From contig NC_079512.1 of assembly GCF_000801105.2 (NCBI RefSeq), positions 1,736,263 through 1,800,262 on the forward strand: a DNA stretch of 64,000 bases, in the 5' to 3' direction. This document shows positions 55,487 to 64,000 of this stretch, piece by piece; the first letter of the stretch is position 1, and every line of letters begins with the position of its first letter. The notes beneath the pieces are model-generated. The model was not told where the DNA came from. It saw nothing but the letters and a program-made list of their open reading frames with translations, and did no database searches. Source of the stretch: Raphanus sativus (Eukaryota; Streptophyta; Magnoliopsida; Brassicales; Brassicaceae). The translations under genes were made by a program, and so were the position numbers.

Positions 55487-57551
55487 AAAGGAAGTTTGCC
55501 GATGATAGTATATTCTCAAGCTATTATGTAGAGCGAGCATAGAAAGAGGAGTGTCAGGCTATTATGGGTATTCTCAAGGAATATGAAAAAGTGTCGGGGC
55601 AACAAATAAATTTTCAGAAGTCATCGATTCAATTTGGACACAAAATTGACGAGGTGACTCGTCAGAAACTCAGGGACATTTTAGGAATACAAAATTTGGG
55701 AGAAATAGGAACATATCTAGGTATACCAGAAAGCCTGAGAGGATCGAAAGTTCAAGTATTTGGGTTTATACAAAAGAAGCTAAATAATAGAATTAATGGT
55801 TGGATTTTAAATTTTTTACTAAAGGAGGAAAAGAGGTAATCATAAAATCAGTGGTAACGGCTCTTCTTAATCACGTTATGTTCTGCTATCGGCTCCCGAA
55901 AACAGTGGCTAAAAAGCTTACTAGTACGGTATCACAATTCTGGTGGAGCCCTAGTGGCAATACAAAAGGATTACATTGGAAATCATGAGACAAAGTTTGC
56001 ATTCATAAAGATGATGGAGGACTAGGATTTAAGGACCTTACAATTGTCAATACGGCTATGCTTAGAAAACAACTCTGGAGACTTATAGAGAAACCAAACT
56101 TTCTATTTTCTCGTGTTTTTAAGGGTCGGTACTTCAGGAATGCTTCACCCCTGGAACCGATTAGATCATACTCGTCATCCTATGGCTGGCAAAGTATAAT
56201 CTCTGCTAGATCTCTGGTTAGCAAAAAACTAATCAAACGGGTGGGATCATGATCATCCATATCAGTATGGAATGATCCTTGGCTCCCAACCAACCGCCCG
56301 AGACCAGCAAACAAAAAACAAAATATTCTTTTACCTGACCTTATGGTTAACTCTCTTATCAATGGCTCTTCTAGAACTTGGAACACCCAGGCTTTACAGG
56401 AAATAATGGATCCCGAAGATGTGAAGATTGTTGAAAGTATTCCATTAAGTAGGATACAAACAATAGATATGGATGGCTGGCATTTTACAAAGAATGGTAA
56501 ATATACGGTTAAATTAGGATATCAAGTGGAGAGAGCTTACCCGGATAGGGATAGAAGGGCCATAGAATTTGGTCCAACAGTTGTTGACTTAAAAGCCCAT
56601 TGTTGGAAGGTACGTTGTCCACCAAAGATGAAGCATTTTCTATGGCAATTATTTTCGGGGTGCCTAGCGGTGAAGAAAAATCTGCAAACTAGAAGACTAC
56701 GTGGAGACATTTGTTGTGACAGATGTGGTGCACCAGAGGAATCTATTAACCACGTTTTCTTTGAATGTCCACCGACAGTACAAGTATGGGCACTATCAAG
56801 GATCCCATCCCAACCAGGGGTTTTCCCGGGACAATCTTTATTTACAAATATGGATCATCTTTTTTGGAGGGTTATGCCACAAATGGAAGATCATCACTTC
56901 GCATGGATACTCTGGTACATCTAGAAAAGAAGAAATAACAAAGTTTTTAGTAATTGGGATGTGGATCCCACGGATACTCTGAAGCTGGCTGAGAATGAGT
57001 CTCTGCTTTGGCTGGAAGCTCAACAAGCGGCAGCACAGGATATACAATCAGTCGACACAGTATTACCGACTAGACAGGGACGATGGTATTTCATAGATGG
57101 ATCATGGAAGACAGAGGAGAATTTCTCAGGACAAGGTTGGTATAGCACCTTGGAAGGCTTTGAAGGATTATTGGGAGCTAGAAATACAAGGGCCAGTCAG
57201 TCCCCTTTACATACGGAAGTAGAGGCTCTCATTTGAGCAATGGAATGTATGAGGAATTTACGACAATATCATGTTACATTTGCAACGGATTATTCTCAAT
57301 TGGTGAAGATGGTTTCGGAACCAGAAGAATGGCCAGCATTTGCAAGTTACTTGGAGGACATTAAGAGTCTCAAGAGAAGTTTTCAGAGCTCGGAGATTAT
57401 TCATATTTCAAGGACGCATAACAAAAAGACGGACAGTCTAGCACGTGGTGTAAGACAACAGTCGTCGTTTACAGTCCATATGGATACAGAGCATCCGATT
57501 TGGTTTACAGAGTCTATATGAGTCTGTATGTTATTGTCAAAAAAAAAAAAA
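55487..57551 (+). mobile_element. 5'-truncated, dead LINE (L1-like) with RNase H domain
   Basis: The element begins at the reverse-transcriptase FADD motif (55495 on; equivalent of YADD). It continues with the C-terminal RT part, a zf-RVT domain (WKVRCPPKMKHFLW, then a CDRCG...HVFFECP zinc knuckle) and a plant-LINE RNase H (FIDGSW at the first catalytic Asp, TEVEAL, FATDYSQL). It ends after a stop at 57519 in GTTATTGTC plus 13 A. Endonuclease and most of RT are missing. Stops at ~55540, 55986, 56250, 56922 and 57234 and a frameshift near 55,820 show that it is inactive. AAAGTATTA and AGAGTATTA at the borders may be its target duplication. Confidence 0.9.
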
Positions 57552-58451
57552 GAAGAGTATTATAAATAGATAATCCATCTAATTTGTTGATGACTTTTAC
57601 AAAAGCGGATAATGAAACGAGAAGATCACGGGACAATACTTTTGACTATACACATATTTTTCTCTTTTCTATATAATCCTTGACTACTTGTGTGAGATCT
57701 ACTACTAATCCATTAGCCCCATCCACCAATTATCATGTTTTTTCAACACTAATTTGAGGAAATCGATTATATAAGTTGAAAGAACTGAATATTGCAATCA
57801 TTATCAGTGTTTTTAAAATCGGACCGATCCGATATTTAGATCAGGTTCAACTCATGAACCGGGTATATAGCTGGGTTGGGCTTAGTAATCGGTTCGACCA
57901 TAAACCGATCTCGTAGTCGAATTGAATCTCAAACTTATTAAATCGATAAAAACTATTAAAACTATCAAAAATATATAAATCATCCATATGAACATAATAT
58001 TAGTTTATATTTATAATGTTCTATATTTAAAAATTATTTATATTTTAATTATATATCATATTTACTAATATTACTTTTAAATTTATATACTAAAGATATA
58101 TTAAATCAAATTATTGAATCATGTTTGACGGTTGAACCATATTAAACTGCGACCCAAAATATTTCTGGTTCAGCTTCCAATTCGGTTTTATAAACATTAC
58201 TATATATTATATAACTATCAATCAATAGTATTTAATCAATTCAAATATTATTAATTAATATTTTTAAAAGTATACACAAGTACTTTAAAATATATAGAAA
58301 ATTTATCATTTTAAAATAAAATCTAGAAAATTTTACTTTTAGGAATGGAGAGAGAAGGAGGGGGAGTATATCTTAAAATGGCAAAAACTCAAAATAAAAA
58401 AGGGCAAAATTACTCTGAATCTAGTATTTTTTATTAAGGTTTGTGACTCAT
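57552..58451. other. AT-rich spacer with a hAT-like element
   Basis: No gene besides the element listed separately at 57805. Confidence 0.5.
57805..58199. mobile_element. hAT-like non-autonomous element, related to 984-1773
   Basis: Left end CAGTGTTTTTAAAATCGG, right end (inverse) TAATGTTTATAAAACCG, CCGG/GGTTCGACC-rich termini as in the 984-1773 element. The flanking 8-mers do not match well, so it is older or a border is misplaced. Confidence 0.6.
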
Positions 58452-58679
58452 AAACAGATGAATCCACGATGATTCAGACGATCAAGATGTGCTACTCGGA
58501 CTTCAAGATATGCTACCAAGAACTGAAAATGTGTTAGCTGATTCATTAGCTATGAATGCTCGTACCTTTCATAGATCGTTATGCTACTTTGGTTGTTCTA
58601 TTCCGGTTTGGTTATCCAGACCACCTCAAACTTAAGTAATAGAATAGCCTTGATGTCAAAAAAAAACAGATGAATCCAC
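58452..58679 (+). mobile_element. LINE 3' stump (~200 bp) with 16-bp target duplication
   Basis: AAACAGATGAATCCAC at 58452-58467 and 58664-58679. The insert encodes the very end of a LINE RNase H (ENVLADSLA, then PVWLSRPPQT and a TAA) and then AGAATAGCCTTGATGTC and poly(A). Confidence 0.85.
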
Positions 58680-58709
58680 TCAGTGAAAAAAAAAAACAGA
58701 TGAATCCAC
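58664..58709 (+). mobile_element. LINE-tail micro-insertion in the same site
   Basis: A third copy of AAACAGATGAATCCAC (58694-58709) follows TCAGTG plus ~11 A, so a second event hit the same 16-bp target. Confidence 0.8.
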
Positions 58710-59358
58710 CACAAAACTCATAAACAGAAGATAACGAAGGTGGGCTCCAGAAAAAGACCCACATGGCAACTCGAAAACTATGTAAACAGATTAACAGAGT
58801 ACAGTTGTTAGTTAAGAGTGGCCCAATAACCCTCGGCCTCATTTTCATCTTATAGAATTTGAGTAAACCAAAACAAACAAAGCTAAACATGTGAATGCTT
58901 AGAGGGTGGAGTCTTCTGAAGGCAAAGAAAGAAGATCCGTATCTTATTACCACTTGCCAACAACTATCAAAGAGAGATGTCCCTACACACATGCAGTTCA
59001 CATATATTGTAAACGAAACGAAACAAAAAGAGAAAAATCCTGAGTGTGCATGCCCCCAAAACGTAACTGCATACATTTTTTATCATATAAACACCATTTC
59101 CTAACAAACACGCGACAAAGCTAAGACATATATATCAAAGAAGAACATGAATTATCCATGAGTTAGAGAAAAGAAGAAAGATATTATCCCTCTCTCTTTC
59201 TCACCCTTAATCCCAAAAAAAAAGAAAAAAAAACTTTTATTGAACAAAAGAAGGCAAGGCAAGGCACATGGCTCAAAGATGTCCACCAGAGAGTTATGAG
59301 CCTCTTTTTTAGAATTTTGTCCTTCTTCAAGTTTTGGCCACACAGATGATGACAATGA
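58710..59358. other. Spacer and HMG1 3' UTR
   Basis: No gene was seen. 59,100-59,358 is likely HMG1 3' UTR. Confidence 0.5.
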
Positions 59359-62167
59359 TCATGTTGTTGTCGCTGTCATTGCTCCAGATATGTCTCTGCT
59401 GGATCTATTGTATTTCATGTGACTCTTCACAAGTTGTCCAGCTGCTATTGCTGACATTAAAGATAACTCTCCAGCCAAAACTGCTCCCGCCACTATCGTC
59501 GCTAGCGTCCTTGAGTTCATCCCCGGAGACTCCGTGCTCGCTCCTTTAACTCCCAGCAGGTTTAAACACGCTGATTGAGACGCAAGCTGTGTTCCTCCTC
59601 CCACTGTCCCCACCTGAAATATTCCAAAACCAAAATCAAATCTTCGCAATATTAAAAACAAAAACTATATTTTAATTATTTTGCTAAGATATATTTTGAT
59701 TAGTTTACAAAAAAAAAAAAGATATATTTTGATTAATTTACCTCAATAGATGGCATAGTGACAGAGACATGAATATCTTTGCCGTCATTAACGGCTTCCA
59801 TCATTGTGATGCATTGAGAGCTCTCCACGTTTTGAGCTGGATCTTGGCCAGTAGCTATGAATACAGCTGAGACTATGTTGCTGGCGTGTGCGTTGAATCC
59901 ACCTAGAGAGCCTGCAACAGCAGAGCCCGTCAGGTTCTTGAGCATATTGAGCTCCACCAAGGCAGCCACGCTCGTTTTCAACACCTTGTTCACGATCTCT
60001 CCTCTGATCACAGCCTCGCATACCACTGATTTGCCACGTCCCTCGATCCAGTTCACAGCTGCAGGCTTCTTGTCCGAACAGAAGTTACCTGAACAAAAGA
60101 AAGATTACTAAGTCTTTCAAGCCTCAAGAGGACAGCATTAAAGGGACTCACCGGAGATTCCGATGACATCCATGTCAGGAAAATCATCAGTGAGAAACTC
60201 AAGAACATTCTGAACACCTTTGGATACCATATTCATCCCCATAGCATCACCAGTGCTACAACTAAACCTCACATAAGCATTCTTCCCTGCGAGTGTGCAC
60301 TTAACACTCTGAAGCCTCGCGAATCTACTTGACCTGCCATCCACAGAACCACTTTTGTCAGTAAATCAAGTTTCAATCTTTAAATCAAATAACTCAATAA
60401 ACAAGTCTCCATGCAATTGTACAACACACGCGTTTGATGTGAAAGCTTCAATCTGACTCATCACTCCACAAAATCACTTCCTCAGTGGATTTAAAAGTTC
60501 TAAACTTCAAATCAAATCACTCAAAAAAACAGTTCAATGCAATTGTATAACACACACATGTTTGACGTAAAAACTTCAATCTAGTCCTATGCATATTATT
60601 TCAAACCCTAAAACCCAATCAGAACTGAAAAACCTGAAATAGAACATAATTTACAAAAAAAAACAAATGGTTTTATTTTTTTAAAACCCGAAAATCAGAA
60701 CTGTATAAATGAATATAATAAAATATTAATTACTTTAATTTATATATATATATAATTTATAAATAAAATATATTACAACCCAAATTACCTGAATATTTTT
60801 TTGGTTTTTCTAGAACTGGGGTTTATCGGTTTCTTTTGGCTTTAAACTCGAATTATTTGTAATTTGGTTCCAACTATTTGTAATTCGGTTCCACTTCCGA
60901 TTTTTCTAAACACTCGGGTTTTATAAGAAATTAGAACCCAATTTGAACCTGACACTACCCGAACCAATCCGATCCAATATAATGTCTAGTTCTAAACGGG
61001 AACTAAACACCCGAACCGAAAATCCGAACACTACTTTCAGTCTTTGACTCATCACTCCATGACATCTTGCATACCCAAAAAAAAAAAGAGACGAGATATG
61101 GACCTGTTAAAGACAACAGCCAACGTGTCAAAGTTCTCAAGATCCTCCAAGTAAAACTTAAGCTCCGAAGCTCGTCTCGCCGACGCAAACCTCACCACAG
61201 GCGCTCTCGTCATACCATCCTTAACCACCGTACTCGTCCCCCCACCAGAGACATACATAGCCTTGCACCCTCTATTAGTACTCGCAACCAAACACCCTTC
61301 CGTCGTCGCCATCGGCACAGAGTACTCACACCCATCCAGCAACAAAGGCCCAGCGATCCCCACGGGTATCTGCACGTACCCTACAGGCATCTCGCAGCAT
61401 TGCCCTAATATGGACTCGTAATCAAACCCTTCCAACGGTAACCCTTCCATCGACCTCCCCGTGATCCTCTGCAGCGCTTCCCGCCGTATCGCCGCCGCTC
61501 TCTTGCAGTCTCCGAGGCTGGACTCGAGGGAGTAGGAAGGGATCACTCCGCGGATCACAGATTTTACTATCTCCTCGTCTTCTTCTGGAAGCGTGGGATC
61601 CACGACTGAGACAAAATGTAATATATAGAAAGATTAGGGATGTGTTTATAAATAAATTTTAGATTAGTTATTTAAAGAGTCACGTGACGACACCACACCT
61701 CTACGTCCGCCCCTGGGCGGGCACGTGACGACGCGGTGGTCTTCAAACTCGTTATTTGCATCGGCACGTGACACCACCACACCTCTACGTCCGCCCCTGG
61801 GAAGGCACGTGACGAGGCGGTGGTCTTCGAACTCGTTATTTGTATCGGCACGTGAGATGAACGACTGGACGAAGTCGATGCCGAAGAAGCCTAGGAGGTA
61901 GATGAAGGAGGCGACGAGGGCGAGTAGCGCGCCGAGCTCGGTGATGGTGATGACGTGGAGAGGGGTGCTGTGGCGGATCTTGTCGCGCCAGCGGCGGAGG
62001 AGGTAGTAGGCGACGGAGAAGAAGAGAGTGAAGAAGACGGCGTTGGTGAGGTATAGAGGGAGAGGAAGCGCGTCCGAGGCCTTGGTCCGGGGTTGATCGT
62101 CGTTGTCGTTGGAGAACCGGTTAGGGTTGTTAACCGGTGGTTTAGGAGGTCTCCGTCGGATATCCAT
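59359..62167 (-). CDS. HMG1: 3-hydroxy-3-methylglutaryl-CoA reductase, HMG1
   Basis: Reduces HMG-CoA to mevalonate with NADPH, the committed step of the cytosolic isoprenoid pathway, anchored in the ER. Exons: 62167-61684, 61605-61104, 60333-60152, 60088-59742, 59613-59359, giving 589 residues (Arabidopsis HMG1: 592). Seen in order: Arg-rich start [11 protein letters not shown], two membrane helices, a linker enlarged by a 28-residue repeat, then the catalytic domain with [25 protein letters not shown] (catalytic Glu), GDAMGMNM and GTVGGGTQ, and the C-terminal His of [11 protein letters not shown] with the SnRK1-type Ser. The three later introns are at the usual plant positions. The first one (61683-61606) is extra: without it a TAA in the linker would end the protein after the membrane helices. 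Confidence 0.93.
61606..61683 (-). other. Candidate extra intron in HMG1 exon 1
   Basis: 78 nt, ~75% AT, starting GTGACT and ending TTTTGTCTCAG, with CTAAT branch-point-like motifs. Removal joins the linker to [13 protein letters not shown] in frame. Confidence 0.7.
61681..61852 (-). repeat. 84-bp (28-codon) tandem repeat in the HMG1 linker
   Basis: Two units with a period of 84 (CACGTGACG at 61722 and 61806; the CACGTGAC...CACCAC part at 61681 and 61765). Each encodes a NNEFEDHR(L/V)VTC segment followed by PRGGRRGVV. The part TACGTCCGCCCCTGG (plus strand) also occurs at 7533-7547. Confidence 0.85.
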
Positions 62168-62260
62168 TGAGAGGAGTATCCAAGGAGTAGATGGTGAGAT
62201 GGCGTGACAAGTGTGGAGGTAGAGAGAGAGACGAGCATGTTTTATAGGAGACGAATGCGT
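62168..62260 (-). promoter_or_regulatory. HMG1 leader and TATA box
   Basis: TATAAAA (62246-62240, minus strand) lies ~75 bases before the ATG. GA repeats in the leader. Confidence 0.6.
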
Positions 62261-63442
62261 TTTTTTCTGTTTTTTTTTTTAATTTACTTTTCAATTTTAT
62301 TTTATTTTCGACATTTACTTTTCAAATTGTCTATTATTAGGCATTAGTCAGGATTTTTTCTGTGTCACGAATTAAATTAAATAAATTAACTTAGCATATA
62401 GTGCTCAATAATATATAACTGAAATGTATAAACTAGAAACGTGTAAGAATACTAATTTCTGAAATATTAGATGAAAATGTTGTATCAAAGCTAGTTTTTA
62501 TTTAGAAAATGTGTAAGAATATTAAATGTTTATACATATGGGTGCTACAAAATACCATTTTCTCCAATTTCTTAAAATAAAACCTCTTGTGATTTTTTTT
62601 TTTTTGACGACAACCTCTTCTGATTTAAAACAGTGCTTTCACTGTATCGTCATCACATTAACATACAGTAAAAACTGTATAAAGACATTAATATTTTATT
62701 AATTTAAAAGTTATTGATTTACAGAATATTTCTCTTCTTATTTTAAAATATTTTTATGCAAAACTAAAAAATAAGTTGAATTTATAATATATTTATTGAT
62801 TAAATTTTATAGAGATAAATTTTATGTTATTCTTATTCGATTATTTGATGTATAAAAATAAATAATGTGCATTGTAAATGTAAAATGAAAAAAAATTATA
62901 TCAATATATTGAGAAATATTAAGAAAATTAAAGTATACTTTACTATGAATAAATAAAAAATATTTAATATATTTTATAATTATATATATTTATCTAATTT
63001 TTTCAAAAACAATATCGAATTGTGTAAACTTTTACATCCATCAAACTCAGAACATGTGAAATATATTAATTTATGATATTTATTAATTTGTTAAATATTA
63101 ATTTACAGAATTTATAATATATTTATTTAAGAAAAAATAAGACTGATACCTCCTCCGTTTCAAATTAGTCCACGTTTTAGAAAAAAAAAGTTGTTTCAAA
63201 AAGATGTATTTTATACCTTTTCAATGTAAATTTTAATAGATAATAATGATAAATTGTAAATTTTAAGAAAATTAATTGTATTAATTGAATTCTGATTGGT
63301 TGAAAGTTATGGAAAAATGTTAATCACAAAAACCTATACATTTAATCCCTGTTCAAAACTACGCTAGGCGCTAGTCGGGCGGCGAGTTACCGAAAAATCG
63401 GGGAGTACTCGGAGATTACGCGGGACCTAGTTTTAAATACAA
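62261..63442. other. AT-rich region upstream of HMG1
   Basis: No gene was seen. A Stowaway-like left end CCTCCTCCGTTTCAAATTAG follows TA at 63147-63148; its right end is unclear. 63360-63430 has a GC-richer CGCTAGGCGCTAGTCGGGCGG piece, like the end of another MITE. Confidence 0.5.
62581..62626 (-). mobile_element. LINE-tail micro-insertion (reverse)
   Basis: AACCTCTTGTGATTT at 62581-62595 and AACCTCTTCTGATTT at 62612-62626; the minus-strand insert is TGTCGTC plus poly(A). Confidence 0.65.
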
Positions 63443-64000
63443 CTAGATTAGGACCCGCCCTAAAGGGCGGAACATGATTTGCAATATTTTAGTTATAGTA
63501 TATGTTATATATAATATCTGTATATAATATTGAATATATTTTTTTGCAATATTTATATATATTTGACATATACATAATATTTTATTAAATATATATAATC
63601 GGATGGTGTTAAAATTTGTGTTGTACATGTTGTTAGTTTGTATTTAATCTTGTTTCATTTTTAATATAATAGTGTGCTTTACAATACTTTTTAACTTATA
63701 TTCTTAAAATTTAAAATATTTGATTTTGTTAATACAATATTTATGATGAAGAGATTAATTTTTAGGGATTTCAATATTGTTGGGAATACAATAAGATATA
63801 TAGTCGGGATAGAAAGAAATTTGTTGGAGAATATTAATCATTTTTTGAGAATATAAATCATTTTTTTCTTTCAAAATAGATAGAACTTTTATTAACATGT
63901 ATTAAAATATATTGTTCCTGGTTGATTTCTGGTTTGCTCTATACACAGTTTGTTAGAATGAAATATTTTCATCAGAAAAGACGTATTTAAGCATATGTTG
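63443..64000 (-). mobile_element. Helitron 3' end, reverse, running off the right edge
   Basis: On the minus strand, CCGCCCT-TT-AGGGCGG (perfect 7-bp stem, 63470-63455), GTCCTAAT and CTAG (63446-63443), then T. The 5' end is not in the window; the rest to 64000 is AT-rich with no gene. Confidence 0.7.

Noticed and set aside
58612..59076. 154-codon minus-strand frame rich in Phe, Cys and Ser
   Set aside because: It runs through the micro-insertions and the HMG1 3' flank, has no recognisable domain and looks like a chance frame.
59359..62167. HMG1 as a pseudogene because of the TAA after the linker
   Set aside because: The stop falls in a segment with good GT-AG borders whose removal restores frame and family length, and all catalytic motifs are intact.
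1..64000. CRISPR arrays, bacterial operons, rRNA or tRNA genes
   Set aside because: Nothing of this kind was seen; genes have plant introns and the repeats are transposon-related.

Overview
The window is nuclear DNA of a Brassicaceae plant, most likely Brassica or a close relative such as Raphanus. It is AT-rich, its genes have GT-AG introns, and the gene order follows, from memory, the Arabidopsis thaliana chromosome 1 interval At1g76660-At1g76490, read here in reverse. From left to right the genes are: a calmodulin-like CML38/39 cluster (two intact copies, a 3' stump and a 3' end running off the left edge), a 3' fragment of an At1g76660-type gene, a PADRE/DUF4228 gene (At1g76600 type), SPL16, LHCB7, PILS3, AHL29/SOB3 and HMG1 (HMG-CoA reductase). 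Several Arabidopsis genes of the interval (for example At1g76510, 76530-76560, 76590, 76610-76630) are not visible. This is what one expects of a gene-depleted subgenome after the Brassiceae genome triplication.

Layout: 1-7.6 kb is the tandem CML cluster, invaded by a Helitron that carries a hAT element. 7.7-13.7 kb holds a 1.15-kb retroposed gene-like copy, a second Helitron and intergenic DNA. 13.8-31.1 kb is the gene-rich core (PADRE gene, a 1-kb retroposon, SPL16, LHCB7, PILS3). 31-50 kb is a transposon nest: two related Mutator-like elements, nested Helitrons, hAT, Stowaway and other MITEs, and a young non-autonomous LTR retrotransposon whose left LTR is split by one of the Mutator-like elements. 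50-62 kb has AHL29, a dead LINE, a LINE stump and HMG1. 62.2-64 kb is AT-rich with a further Helitron end.

The proteins are unrelated in pathway (calcium sensing, transcription, light harvesting, intracellular auxin transport, isoprenoid synthesis). They are linked by ancestral synteny, not by a shared system.

The most interesting signals are in the non-genic DNA. (1) Two members of one Mutator-like (VANDAL-like) family have exact 9-bp target duplications, matching degenerate ends and no transposase, and each carries a reiterated internal octamer that differs by one base between them (TGTACACA versus TGTCCACA). (2) About twenty micro-insertions consist of a few bases plus a poly(A) tract between 10-19 bp direct repeats, and look like extremely 5'-truncated LINE tails. 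(3) HMG1 appears to have gained a 78-nt intron next to an in-frame 84-bp tandem repeat that contains a dispersed, transposon-like 15-mer. (4) Two 1-kb retroposed segments with long target duplications and poly(A) tails lie in the gene-rich half.
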